A DNA stretch of 64,000 bases from assembly GCA_003254885.1 (NCBI GenBank), contig QANT01003046.1:23213-87212 (forward strand), written 5' to 3'. Source of the DNA: Purshia tridentata (taxonomy: Eukaryota; Streptophyta; Magnoliopsida; Rosales; Rosaceae). Shown here in pieces: positions 42,488 to 54,800 of the stretch. The position numbers and the translations under genes are program-made. Each line of letters starts with the position of its first letter. Position 1 is the stretch's first letter. Below the pieces are notes generated by a model. That model saw only the letters and a program-made list of their open reading frames with translations. It ran no database searches and was not told the origin of the DNA.

Positions 42488-43237
42488 GGCCTCGTTTGTT
42501 TCACCTTCTTAACAAGGATTGGCTTAGTTAAGACTTTAAGCTTATGTTTGGTGAGCTTGGGTTTCAAAAAACCGGGCCTTAGGGAGTCCTGTTCAACTTA
42601 AATGAGCTTCCTTATGTGGGCTTAATGAAACCCATCAGAAAGTAAGGGTTTAGCTAAGAACCCCTTTTTTCCTTGTCTTCTCTCGTCTTCCTCTTTTTCT
42701 TCCTGCCTCACCACAAATCCACCACCTCCTACCCTTCACTCTCTCACTTTTGCTCCTCTAATGGCTGCCTCTACTGCTGTAGACGAAGCCAACCCTCTTC
42801 TCCAAGACTTTGAATTCCTCCCTTCAATGTTGTCGATGCCAAGCAAGTGCGACCTGGGATTTGAGCCCTCTTGCAGAAGCTTGTACGAATTTTATTTTAT
42901 TTCAAGAATTTATATCTTCTTATTTGAGTTTCTGGGCTTTTATGATCTTGTTCATTTTTGCATTTAGTTTATGGGTTCTTCATGTTTTTGTTTTTATTTT
43001 GTTCATGTTTGGTTGTGTATTGAGTTTGGGTTTTTTGGGGTTTGGCTTTGATGGTCTACATATGATGAGATTAGATTTTAGGGTTCCTTTTTGGCAAATT
43101 TTGATTTTTATTATTTTAGTCCTACATTGCACCAAACATAAAGACAGTTCTTAGCTAACTTAGTCCATGCCAAGCCAATCCATGCCAGTCCCTATAGTTA
43201 GTCCATGCCAAGACAGTCCTGTAAAACAAACGGGGCC
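42488..43237. mobile_element. TIR transposon carrying a captured gene fragment, about 750 bp
   Basis: The left end, GGCCTCGTTTGTTTCAC (42488), and the right end, whose reverse complement is GGCCCCGTTTGTTTTAC (43237), form imperfect terminal inverted repeats. The subterminal right part contains repeated CCATGCCA motifs. No transposase is present. Inside lies a 5' UTR, first exon and start of intron resembling a plant oligopeptidase A gene. No clean target duplication is seen (flanks AAGACTAA and AAGAGTCT agree only partly), so the superfamily is left open. The structure is that of a Pack-type element, a non-autonomous DNA transposon that has picked up host gene sequence. Confidence 0.65.
42761..42891 (+). 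pseudogene. oligopeptidase A (thimet-type metallopeptidase) first-exon fragment, broken
   Basis: From an ATG at 42761 the frame reads ...DEANPLLQDFEF, typical of the N-terminus of plant cytosolic/organellar oligopeptidase A (M3 family). A single-base loss near 42821 then shifts the frame. The next frame continues the family sequence as NVVDAKQVRPGI, meets an in-frame TGA near 42862, and resumes ALLQKL. After the exon the sequence becomes T-rich, as in an intron, and the rest of the gene is missing. The catalytic HExxH region is therefore absent and no active enzyme can result. It lies wholly inside the TIR element at 42488-43237, so transposon capture followed by decay explains it. Confidence 0.7.
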
Positions 43238-46200
43238 AAGAGTCTATAATTTTTTGTTTTGGTTAATCAAATGAAGTTTATTTGGAAGTCCAAAATCGTA
43301 ATAAATAAAAAATGCTCGATAATGTTACTGAGCACCCAACATTTTTCATGTCATGTCTTTCTAAAAGAAGCAGGTTCATTTATTATTAAAGTGTGCTATT
43401 TTAAACTTTTGAAACTATATATTATGTGGGTTGATTTAATATGAATGAGTGTAAAATAAACTTTAAAATCACTTACTTTAATATGTAAATGTAGAAATGG
43501 AGGAAATAAGTAAATAAGATATATAAGGTCTTTTAGCTTGGGTGTATAGTCCATGATAATAAGCAAAACACATTAAAAACTAAAGCTAGTAGACTTTGAA
43601 AAGTAGACATATATCCATGCTAGTTTGCCCCATACAGTAGCCACGCAGCACCTTCAACTCCTTCACCTCTCTTAAGTTATAGTTATATATATATAGTCAT
43701 AGAACATTAATACCATTGAAATTTATTTACTAGTCATAGACATTAATGCCATTGAAATTTATTTACTAGTCATAGAACATTAATGCCATTGAAATTTATT
43801 TACTAACTATTAAAATTCATTATTAGGGAAAGTTTTCTTATAAATTATGGTTCCCGATTTTAGACCCAATTAAAAAGAAAAAAATGAAAGAATTGAAACT
43901 ACGAGGTTTTGCAGATTTCCAAACGAATTGAGGGCCAAGATCTGTTAGGAACCTAAAAAGCTTATTAAAGTTTAGTTAAAATGGTTGCATTCAACTGGGA
44001 ATTTGTTTGTTAGTTACAGAGTTAGCTCTTTAAAGGAGTTTCGCCTATAAATATATGTACGTAATTGTCTTTTTTACATATATTTATAGATGAAACTCAA
44101 TCTAGTTATATTTAACTTTAAAAAACTTAAATAAATGAAAGAGCCATGTAATATTGTGGCTATAACCCTTATATAACTAATAAATTTGCTCAAATTAATT
44201 TTAATTTGTCAGGAGATTTAGATTTTAAGCAAAGGATCTATGAAGCCGACATTTTAGAAGTAAAACTTATCTTGATCGATATGAATGTCTGAGTATTCCA
44301 AATAAGTGTTACAAAATAAACACCATATATAGGACCTCCATGTATATGGGCCTAAAATTGTGATGTATTTGTAATGATAGTTAGGATTCAATTAGTCTTA
44401 GTCAGTATTCATTTCTATTTCCCAAAGAAACAAGAAGGTTGGCTCACCCAATGCTTCTATGTGTTTCGTCTTTAAGTTAGTGCTACTTAATTTTGGGCTG
44501 TGTTGAACGAAGCAACAACAAAATCAGCAAGAATGATTTTGTCAATGCTATAGGTGGTGAGGGGTGTGATCTTTAATGCAGAGTAACCAGAGAAGATGGT
44601 TATTATGTAATCTTCTTGGACATGTAATTTGATTAGAATATAGGATCGATCAAGCTTATGTCAAGGCAACTACAGTACTAATCTTTCTTGGACATGTAAT
44701 TTGTTGACTTGCATGTGCTCTCTTACTTCTTTTTGGTAGAGTAGGGGCCAAAGGCTCAAGTAACCTACAATAATTCTGGGCCTTGGGACCCTGACCAAGT
44801 CTTCTCTTATTAAGTGACCAATAGTGCACCCCAATTCTAGCTCCAGCCCATATTTAGCAGGCTGAAGTGAGTAGTGAACTTCGATCATATCTTGAGTTGG
44901 TAAGAAACCTGGAATTTTCAGAATTAAATCAAGAGCCCAAAGCCATTATAATATGTATGATCTTTTCTGTTAGCAGTTCCCACATATTGAATTTCATTTC
45001 ACCCATAACAAATTATGAACTTACATCTCGATTGGTCATTTTTATAATAGGTGGATATTTTCATTGCTTAACTAATATTCCATTTTTCTGAATTGAAAGC
45101 TGTCATATGGCGTGCACAGCAGTTCTTTGCTTTTATAGTCAGGGAACACTGTGGATAGAAAGATTGGAAAAAGTTCATCTAGATGTATTTTGAAGATTGG
45201 AAAAAGATTGGAAAAAGATCTTAACATACAAGAACTTTGATTTTTCTTGTTTATAAGTACTTTTGTATTTTCTGGGACACTTGTAGTGGAGAAGAGCTGG
45301 CATACAAAAGCTCATCTATGTTACTTAGCCCTTAAGATAAATGAACATTCAATTGTGATTTTTTCAACTAGGTATCAGATGTATAAAATCACAGTCATCA
45401 TGTGTGAAAGTGATACCCAAGTTGAAGACAGAATCACAAATATCTTATATAAGTGAATCCCACTTTATATGAATTGGGTACTAAAAGTATTCAGCTATAT
45501 ATACACAACCACTGTAAAGGTTAAGGGTCATTTGTTTGTCACAGCTGGATTGGGGATAATTAGAATGAAATGGTATGCATTTCTATTAGTTGTTATCTGC
45601 AGTTTACCAAATACATAAAACTTTTTTGAAGATTCTTTTACTTAGGTCAGTTGATTCTGGAGTTCTTTTAGTAATCAATATCTTTTGAATTTAGGAATTA
45701 AGGTGGTGCTGTGGAGTTCAAATAAAATCATTTTTTTACCTTTAACTATACAGATCATGAATCATCTACTCAAGTTTACTGCATGTAGCTATCAACTTCC
45801 ATTATCAATACTTATCCGTTATCATCATTTTAACATGTCCACATAGTTCACTAAGTCTGCACCACTGTGTCTGAGTCTGTGTGTTTGAGAGTCGGAGAGA
45901 GAGATAGAGATGTCCACAAATAGTTTATCATCATCTGCCGAAAATACACCATATTTCTAGTGTCACAATGTTTAGATCACTAGATGTGAAATAAAATTTC
46001 CCTCATCCCTAAGCCGAAAGAAAAAGTTGCCATAGAAGGGTTTTCAGTTACTTAACTCATAAGCAAGTTTCTGATGAGGGTATGTTAATTAACCATGCAT
46101 ATACAAATTCAAATTCACTTCGGCTTAATTAATAAGAATAATAGGCGTAGTTGATAATTGGTATATGACATTGTTGATCCACTTTGGCGAATAACTATGG

Positions 46201-48957
46201 CCATGACATTTGAAATTTTTTTCTTTTCTTTTTTCCATCACTGGAACTTGCACTGAGTTTGGCATGCACTATAGTATCGTTCAACATATACATAACTTGT
46301 TTTTCAGAATGATTTATGCACCAAACTCTACAGATTGCCGACTTACAAAGTTACATGCATTTATTGTTGTTACTAGTGATTGCTGGAATATGTTTTGCAT
46401 TGAAATTGACATTGATGAAGACTGAAATGATAGTAAGGTCCCCCACCCCCACTCCAACTTTAATCATGCTAGAAATTTCGATCAATTAAGTTATTATTTA
46501 TAAAACAGAAAAGTCAATCTTACCAGTGCAAAGTGTTGTAAATGAATGATTTGTTTTGTTTTCTTTCTTGTAGTATTAGCGATTGACCAAGCTAGGGAAA
46601 AGAGATTTAACAAAATAAAGGTTATTTTGTTGGGGATTGACTTAGAGAAAAGTGGATCAATCTGATTGATTTCAATAATAATTAAAAGAAAAAGACAGAG
46701 ATATATAGGGACATTGAAAGAGACCTTGATTGTGAAATGCTAGGTTGACCAGTGATGACTTGATATTTTTGGCACAGACAAGATAAGAAAACAGAAGAGA
46801 ATAGGTGATAAAAAGATCAGAAAACCTCTGTTTTAATTGTAGGCCACCGAAATTGTCCAAATTAATAGAGGCCTGTGGAGCCAAAGATCCATTGAGTTTT
46901 GTATGGTCTACAGAAAAAGAAAATTTTGGACCAATTAATTGGGCCCTCAGTGAGAAAATGAGATAACCAAGAGAAACAGCTTATCGGGTGTTTTTTCAGG
47001 GTCCTACCTTTAAATGGCTTTTGGCATGCATGAGTGCTTACTTTTGGGATTTTGTATAAAAGAAATCAAGGAACGCGTTTTTGTTACGCTCATCAATTGA
47101 TGAAAGGAAAAAAAGCTAGGGAAATAAAACTACAAAAGAAACTTGAAAAGATTGGATTGGAAAAGATATAGGGCAAAGCATCTGTAAAAAGATGGAAGTA
47201 GAAGGTTGGGTGATGACTACCAGCCTTTTTTGGCGCACACACACACACACCAAACAACAATCTTTTTTCTTTCTTTTAATTTCAGCCGTTTGCCTCAATC
47301 GTCCAAGTGGTTGGCATTGCCATTAATTATCATGTTAATATTTGAATTTGTCATATGCTTTTCCACCCCTTGACACAATTAAAAAACTGAAATATTAGCA
47401 TAATCATGTTATCAGATGTCACTTAAAGAACTGAAATATATCAGGTTTTTCTTATTATTATTTATAAAAAGAGTGGAGGGCTACATAGAGTAAATTAAGT
47501 ATCTCATCACTCAGTCACTTGGCAAATTATCTGATGCAACTTTCAAAGAACTAATACTGATGTTAATTGTTATATCATTACTACAAATTAAGATGCCTGT
47601 TTCATGATAATGAAATGGTTTTGGCTTTGTTAATTATCATCTGGTCAGTTTTACATTCTTGTGCAGGCCTTATAGGTTTCTTCTACACTAAGCAAAAGAG
47701 CAAGCTAGTGCGCTCTTTCACAACACACATACAAGTTGAGGCTGGTGTTGCACCAATTTAATTAGCCATGCTGCATGCAGCTGGTTCATGACAGTAACTT
47801 CACTTTTTGTATATCCAAAAGTTTTATGCTTGACAGGAAAGTGTGAAAGTGAAATTAAACATATGGTATTTATGTTGGTCTATGCTCAATTAATTAAATA
47901 TATGCTAATTTGATAGAAAGTGAAAACATGTTTTAATTAAGGTTGTGATTTAGATGGCTTAATTTGGCAGTGACGAGAAAAAGGAAATAAGAGATGATGT
48001 TTAGGGCAAGTAGGAAGCTTTGATTGGTTTCCACTTTTTAGCAAGAAGAAATTAAAAGAAGAAAAGAAAGCTAAGGTAGTGAATTGATTGGTGGTCACCC
48101 ACCCACATATATATGTTTTTTTGCCCATTACATGATTGAAGCAAAAGCCAAAAGCTGGCTCATGTCTCATGAAGGCATCTATATATGTTGTCTAAGCCAA
48201 ACCCTGACTCCTAGGAGAGGCTTCTTGATGACAAAAGCACTTTCCCCACTTGTACTGAAAAGTGTAGTTGTGGTAGTCGATCATTATACTTTCCAATGCT
48301 TCCATGGGGACTTGTTGTTTGAGAGCTTTAAGATGAAAGTGTGCGTAGGTTTAAGTCCTGTCTACAACTTTCCATCTCTTTCTCTCTCTTTCTCTCTGTG
48401 GCAAAGCCTCATAAAATGAAATTAAAATTGGGTTTGGCAAGTGCTTAGCACGTGGATCATGGATTATAATTATGAGTTGCAGACTCTTGGAGTTGAACAT
48501 GATGATGAATATCGTTTTCAAGGGTGATGTGAAATTGTGAACAAAACTAGCTAGATATATGTACGTATCAGAATCTTTCATTTTTTTTTTAATTTATGTG
48601 TGACTTGCGAGAAAATGCATGTTATTGCTGTAGAATTGAACATAGGAATGAATCAAACACGTTTCTCACGTTTCATTGCTGTTGTTGATTCAAGACTATA
48701 GAGCTATTCAATCGAAGTGACATCCTCAAGGAAATCTTACAGACAGTTTTAATTATACTGGCCCTTGATTGAAACCATTACTCATGTTTACTTTAGTTGA
48801 AGATAAGGTTGTGTTTTATTTCATGGAGTTCAGGGTTTTTACTACAAGTTACATACTTTACTTAGCAGATAAATTTGGCTGCGTGGCATATCCAAAACAT
48901 GCCGACAGTGTAGGCTCACTGTGACATGTTGCGTTGATGTACAGCGAAGCATGCACT
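43238..48957. other. long intergenic stretch without recognisable genes
   Basis: I see no protein domain, tRNA, rRNA or known plant microRNA. A three-copy 36-37-bp tandem repeat is at 43694-43803 (unit starting TAGTCATAGAACATTAATGC). A CA dinucleotide run lies near 47236-47251. The remaining open frames are short and featureless. Confidence 0.5.
43694..43803. repeat. three-copy 36-37-bp tandem repeat
   Basis: Units begin at 43694, 43731 and 43767, each containing CATTAATGCCATTGAAATTT or a one-base variant. The second unit lacks one A (CATAGACATT). Confidence 0.85.
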
Positions 48958-49243
48958 ATCAACAGTAGGGCTGGGCACTGGGCGGGTTGGGGCGGGTTGA
49001 GGCCTAACCCGCTAGCCAGCCCATATAATCGGATTGGAAAAATTCAAATCCAAACTACCCAATTAATAGTCGGGTTAGTCGGTTTCGGGTTAATGGGTTA
49101 GCGGTTTAATTGGGCGGTTTAATTGGGTTACCCAATTAAAACTCAAGACAAAGATTTTAACTTTGGCACATATAAAAAAGCTCAATCCACGAGTTATGAA
49201 AAATTCAAGTATGGTTATATGCAAAATGAAAGCAAGTTAATCA

Positions 49244-49294
49244 TTTTATAAGAGAAATGAGAGAGTTAATTTTCTCTTATTTCCGATGCGGGAT
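49244..49294 (-). promoter_or_regulatory. U-snRNA-type promoter (USE plus TATA) inside the hAT element, minus strand
   Basis: On the minus strand ATCCCGCATCG (49294-49284) matches the USE with one change (A to G at position 6). TATAAAA follows at 49250-49244, again with exactly 33 bp in between. It faces away from the plus-strand USE, whose nearest base is 34 bp away, so the pair forms a compact divergent promoter. Confidence 0.6.
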
Positions 49295-49328
49295 AAGAGA
49301 ACAAAGAAAATGTATGCTTTCAACAACA

Positions 49329-49380
49329 GTCCCACATCGCCCAAACAGTAAAAGTGACCCATTGATTTCTTCTATAAAAA
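49329..49380 (+). promoter_or_regulatory. U-snRNA-type promoter (USE plus TATA) inside the hAT element, plus strand
   Basis: GTCCCACATCG (49329-49339) is an exact match to the plant upstream sequence element RTCCCACATCG. TATAAAAA begins at 49373, leaving 33 bp between them, the spacing reported for Pol II-transcribed plant snRNA genes. No U1, U2, U4 or U5 body follows, so if active it would transcribe element or flanking DNA. Confidence 0.7.
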
Positions 49381-49650
49381 TAGCACACACCATTTACATA
49401 ATTTGCTATTCCAAAGCCTTAATTTAGTAGGTATATATAAATAAAATTATTAATATTAGTATATGGGCGAGCCGGATTGTAATGGGCGGTGGAGAGCCCA
49501 ATTCATCTCCGGCCCATTTAACTTTGGGTTGGCGGGTTACTTGTAGCGGGCTCACCCGAGATGATGTGGACCCAATCCAGACCACCCAAACTTATTGGAA
49601 ATGGGTGGTTAATCGGATTGGGCAGGTTCGTGCCCACCCCTAATCAACAG

Positions 49651-50180
49651 TATGGGCCATGGCCTATAGTGTTGTGCGTGATGCAATGCATGCATGAGAT
49701 GAGCTATAGAGTTGTATCCATCCCAATTCCCAACTGCGTGTCGCACATGCATGCAGGGGAACAATAGCCAATGAGGAAATGTCCCATGATTAGACGCGTC
49801 CATTGTTAGATTAAACTTGCGAGGCGAGAACTTTTGTGGTACAAGTGCAACCACTTTTACCTAACACGTACATTCAGATTCAATGGTGCAAAACTATACT
49901 TCTAGTAGACTTTAATTATTAACATCTATAAATTAAATATGTGTATATGTATCACGTACATGCCGTATATGTATGTCAATTTTTCTCTTCTAAGGATTAC
50001 CCTTATTAATTATATTAAGTGGTGGTATTTGAATGGCATTGGCATGCATGGTGCGCATGCAGTCGTCATTTTTAACTTGTGAGGGTATTTTTGTTACGTA
50101 ATAGTATTAAATGACATGTATAGAAGACTACTATTAATTGCATATATATATGAGAGGGTGCTTATGTCATGTGACTCATT
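49651..50180. other. intergenic
   Basis: No gene is seen. The sequence is AT-rich with several CATGCATGC-like motifs. Confidence 0.55.
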
Positions 50181-50594
50181 CTTTATTGAATAATCTCGTC
50201 GATCTTTTGCAGGATTGGCTGGTCTGGTTCTCTAAAGGACCATTAGCCAGTCAACCTATAAATGAACATGTACAAAATCTAGAAGCATATATGACAGATT
50301 ATTGTTGGGTACTCGGTCGTCTTTATTGAATAATCTCGTCGATCTTTTGCAGGATTGGCTGGTCTGGTTCTCTAAAGGACCAGTCAACCTATAAATGAAC
50401 ATGTACAAAATCTAAGAAGCATATATGACAGATTATTGTTGGGTACTCGGTGGTCTTTATTGAATAATCTCGTCGATCTTTTGCAGGATTGGCTGGTCTG
50501 GTTCTCTAAAGGACCATTAACCAGTCAACCTATAAATGAACATGTACAAAATCTAGAAGCATATATGACAGATTATTGTTGGGTACTCGGTCTT
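50181..50594. repeat. three tandem 134-140-bp repeats
   Basis: Units start at 50181, 50321 and 50455 with CTTTATTGAATAATCTCGTC. Unit 2 lacks the seven bases ATTAGCC after GGACC and has one extra A (TCTAAGAAGC); otherwise the copies are almost identical. Each contains TTTTGCAG/GATTGG, a good splice-acceptor-like site, and a short inverted repeat (TGGTC...GACCA). One frame stays open through each unit (a peptide with LVDLLQDWLVWFSKGPL), but a stop follows in unit 1. Origin and function are unknown. Confidence 0.9.
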
Positions 50595-51524
50595 CTTTGC
50601 ATGCATGCTCATGAGGACAACTCACCAACCCTGACCCAATTGCCCTAGCTAGCTAGCTAGCTGGCTAAACAGTCCCTTAAGCTTTTGTTGTACAATATTG
50701 TAAGGAACTTAAACAGGCACAAGCAGTGCTTTAATCAGAATGGGCTAGGATGGTACAAATTACTACGGCCGAATCTGAGGGGTCTATCATCGATGAGACT
50801 ATGACTTGTTAAGATCATCAGGCCAGCTGTTGGTCCAAAGGTCCCAACTTAGCTGCACCTAGGTTCATACCTATGAATTTGATATACAATTAATTAATAG
50901 GTTTTAGACCAAATGCATCTTTTTTCCTGCATCAATGCCATCAATAAGGGTGTGATTGGAGCTCATTCATAGGTTCGATCTACACTTGTTAAAATTAAAA
51001 TTAAAAGTTACTGATATCTATTCATTTCTCTGTACTGCATGCATGCATTTGATAAACAAAAGGGTTCAAACAAAAAAACCCTTATAAAAATATAGATATG
51101 CCACGAATTTGAAAATTAATTCTCTCCCTTGTCTTCGCTATATTTGACCTTTTATAAAAAAATTGAATGGTTATTCAATTTAATTTCTTTATAGTTTAGT
51201 AATAATACTCAACAAAGCATTATAATATTTGAAATTTTAAGGAATCCTTTGAATTAATAAAAGGAGAAAATCAATTAAATGATCAAGGCAAGGAGAGAAT
51301 CTAGTATATTATGCAATGAAACCAGTTCCATAGTGTAACTAGTTACAATGACATTAATTATGTATATTAAAATCATAAATTGATCACATAGACTCATTAA
51401 TTTCATACTAGCTAACAGAAATTTATGTAATATAGATACTTAATTAATTAGTACCTACTCTTTCATAAAAGCTCTACAATGAAAGAACACAAGCATATAC
51501 ATATATATATATATATATTATATA
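50595..51524. other. intergenic
   Basis: No gene is seen. It starts with a short GCTA/CTAG tetranucleotide run near 50645-50662 and ends in a TA repeat near 51500-51520. Confidence 0.55.
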
Positions 51525-51899
51525 GGCCCTTTTTATTAAGGAATCTCTTAAATAAATTTATTTAAGAGATCTCTTACAGGGTCTACTCCACATTTTATTT
51601 TGATGATCAGAACCGTTAATTTTTTTGTTTTTCAATAAATAATCGTACCTGTCAAAAATTAGGTTAATCAGAAATTATTTGACCGTTAATTAAATGGTCG
51701 TTAACATTTCAAGTGTTTATCAAAAATATTATGTTTGCCTATTTATTTGATTTTCGATTTGTTTAATTTTTTACAATAATGATGTTTAAATATAAAATTA
51801 AAAAATAAACAATTGAGATTGTTGAAATATTATATAAGATGGGTTCTATGAGGGATCCCTTAAAATAAAATTATTTAAAGGATTCTTCAATAAAGGGAC
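51525..51899. mobile_element. TIR MITE, about 375 bp
   Basis: The left end, GGCCCTTTTTATTAAGGAATC (from 51525), pairs with the inverse of the right end, GTCCCTTTATTGAAGAATCC (read leftward from 51899). The inverted similarity extends about 50 bp, through the AAATAAATTTATTTAAGAGAT and ATCCCTTAAAATAAAATTAT parts. There is no coding capacity. The flanks are low-complexity TA, so I cannot define a target duplication. Confidence 0.65.
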
Positions 51900-54800
51900 A
51901 TGATATTATTATATATAAATATATAGATATAGGTCATTTATGTTAAGGTATACCTCATGTGTATATATATATATCTCTAACGTGTGGTGTAACTTTTTTA
52001 TTTCAAAAATCAAGAATATACTTTGCTTTCACCATTGCTTCTCTGGTTGCCTTCCCAAAGATGTCGGCATGTCGTCTATTACTATACCATATTCCTTCAA
52101 CTCTTTATTTTCCCAAATTTTCCTCAGAAAAATAAAAACAAACAATCTAGCTCTCAGAGTCTTTTGTATTTTCTTGTCAACAACAGTCTTTCAGAGAATC
52201 AGAGCCAAGTTGTCATTGTGTTTTCTTTTTTCCTTTTCTGCTAAAATAAATAAATTAAATTTTGCAGTCCAAAAATGAGCTTCTCAATTTCCTTTTTTCC
52301 TTTGGAATATAAATTCCAAGGTTTGCAGAACCAACTTTAAGTTATGAATGAGAAGAATCAATCAGTCTCCTCCTGCATAGCCTCTAATCATCCGTACACG
52401 TGGCAAGATCATGAGGGTGACAAGTCGTGCACGAGGTCCCACAAAGAGTGGCCCTGTGAGTTGATCTGTAGTCGTTTTCATCCCAATTCCCATAATAAGG
52501 GCATATTTGATATTTGAGTCCAGAAAAGGACATATTTGATATTTGGTTGGAGGTCTCTCAGATGTCCACATCTACAACAAGACTATATAATATGTTAGCA
52601 GAGGCTTAGATTATGGAATTTAGTAGTAATCATATATATATGTATGTATATGTATGATTGAGATTTGCTATATATCTTGTACCATCACCTAAAACAACAC
52701 AATCTTGTGGTCCACACATCCGGGCCCACTAACCTACCACCCAAAGATAGTTTACTAAATTTGGCCTCTAAACATTGCATTCAGATTGCCAAGCTTCACA
52801 TGAACATCTGCTACAATTTGACTTCAAGATAGTGTCACCTGTCCTAATTTCTGTGAGCCCTTCACTAATTTCTTGACATTGTTTTTTTCCAATCTAGAAA
52901 AAAGGGGAGAGCAAGAATCGCACTCTTAATGAAGGATTGGGACTAAAGATATTAAACCCATTAGTTAGAGTTTTATAAATATAATCTTTGAGTAGTAAAC
53001 TTATTTTGATTACTACTTGACATGATTTGAGCACTACTCAAAAGAGGTTCAATTGTTTTACTTCTTAAAGGAGGTTTGAATAACACTGAAATTAAAGAAT
53101 TTGAGCACTACTCGAGAGTTATTTTTACGGTCATATATTTAGAAATATGTTCTTTTACATTAATTTGCTTAGGTATTCCTAGTGGGTAAAAGACCATAAT
53201 ATCACAAATAAGCTAGTTTCTTAGGAAGATGACATGCCACAAATTGAACATGTATTATTTGTAATTGTGAATACCCATAAGGGCTCCTAATACTAAACCA
53301 ATCCTCTCCATCTCATCCACCTCCCAAAACGTCCAAAACCTCACCTTCCATTCCAACTCCAATCTCCAATCTCCAATCTCCTTTCTTGTTTTTGTTATTT
53401 AGAGCTAGAGAGAGAGAGGAGGCCAAGGCCACTAAGCCTAGAGCTATCTAGGTATAGCCTATACATAGATATATTATTAGGTATACAAATTAATCAAAAG
53501 TACCAATCACCTTTCAATTCACAACACATGCCAATTCCCAATGGTTACTTCCCAACAAAGAAAGACGATACATGTCAATGATCAAAGAGCCAACCCCAAT
53601 ACAATTTGCTTGGCTGGGCTGGACCACCTATCCACCCAAATCATAGTCATTGGCTCAGAGCTTTACTGTCCACTACTGCTTTGTGTACTCGTACAAAATT
53701 ACACCCTTTGATGGGCTTGGAGCCATGGGCCTCTAGCTACTTAATTTTATACGAAATAAATAATTCAGAAATAATTTTATAAAAAATTTTATATTTTTCT
53801 TCAGGTCTACAACAAAATTTAAACCAAACCCTACTACGCAAAATTCAACCCCCTCCCTTTCTCTCTCTTTCATATGGAAATGTCACATTGACATGTGTAC
53901 ACCTATACCATTGCATAGTTGCATACAGCCTCACTCAACTGTGCAAAAGCCACGCGCATTAAGTTCACGCGCTTTTGTTAAGTGCTCAACTTGGTTCATG
54001 TAATATAACCAAAGTCTTTCATAAGTTTTCTCCATCATAAAATCACAAGACACTGTCCCATTTGAAAGCAACTGCGTTGTAGGACGCGGTGTAGGCTTAG
54101 GCACTAAGCTCTATATAATATTATATAATATTTAATGTACTATCTTTATTATGTCTGATTAAAGCTTATAGCTTCCCTTATTAAATAAAACCTTAATCAC
54201 CCATGTGTACCCCCAAGCAATTAAACAAATTATGCTAACAGGAAACTTTGGAAGAATTACAAAATCCAAAGACACAGACACCTCATTCTTTAAGCCAAAT
54301 GGCAAATTAATAATAAATAAATACACTGAAAAACCAGTCATTAATTAATCCAAAAGCTCTGATTAAATCTATAGGTACTATCGAGGTTGTTCGCAGGTAT
54401 TTTTATAGGAGTTCGTTTTCAAAGAAACCGACGTTTTCCATTTATTAATTTATTTATTTCTATTAATTGATTAATGTATGCAAGATAAATATATATTTAT
54501 ACATAGAGTGTTTGATTAATCTTTGTCGCTGTCCATACTGGGCATGTTCTCCTGAATTTTTTTAGCTTTAAGTTTTTGTTTATTGTGAATGTATGTGTAC
54601 ATATAATGTTGATTAAACAAATGCCTCCAAAACCCAGAGGTATTAAGAATTAATAAAGAAATCAAGTGGGTGTTCAATTAAACATGGGCCATGTGGGCTT
54701 GATTAGTAGGTGTCCAAAAAAATAATCCAAAAAATGGCAAACTCAATAGCTATAAAGACAAGGCATTGTGTATTATAATGGATATATATAATATAGCATA

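Larger units (their letters stand above)
48966..49642. mobile_element. non-autonomous hAT element with perfect 8-bp target duplication
   Basis: The left end TAGGGCTGGGCAC and right end GTGCCCACCCCTA are terminal inverted repeats with one mismatch. Both ends are flanked by the identical octamer ATCAACAG (48958-48965 and 49643-49650), the 8-bp target duplication diagnostic of hAT transposons. Subterminal DNA is full of GGCGGGTT/AACCCGC-type repeats, which hAT transposases bind. There is no transposase frame; at 677 bp it is a MITE-sized passenger. The AT-rich centre carries two divergent snRNA-type promoters (see the next two entries). Confidence 0.92.

Noticed and set aside
42761-42967. Small protein of 68 residues as a real gene
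   Set aside because: The frame is the broken first exon of an oligopeptidase followed by intron-like sequence, inside a transposon.
49381-49642. Possible U-snRNA gene downstream of the USE-TATA pair
   Set aside because: The expected starts of U1, U2, U4 or U5 RNA are not present after the TATA box, so only the promoter-like part is claimed.
50181-50594. MicroRNA cluster in the 140-bp repeats
   Set aside because: The inverted repeats are only about 5-10 bp with bulges, too short for a plant miRNA precursor, and match no known miRNA.
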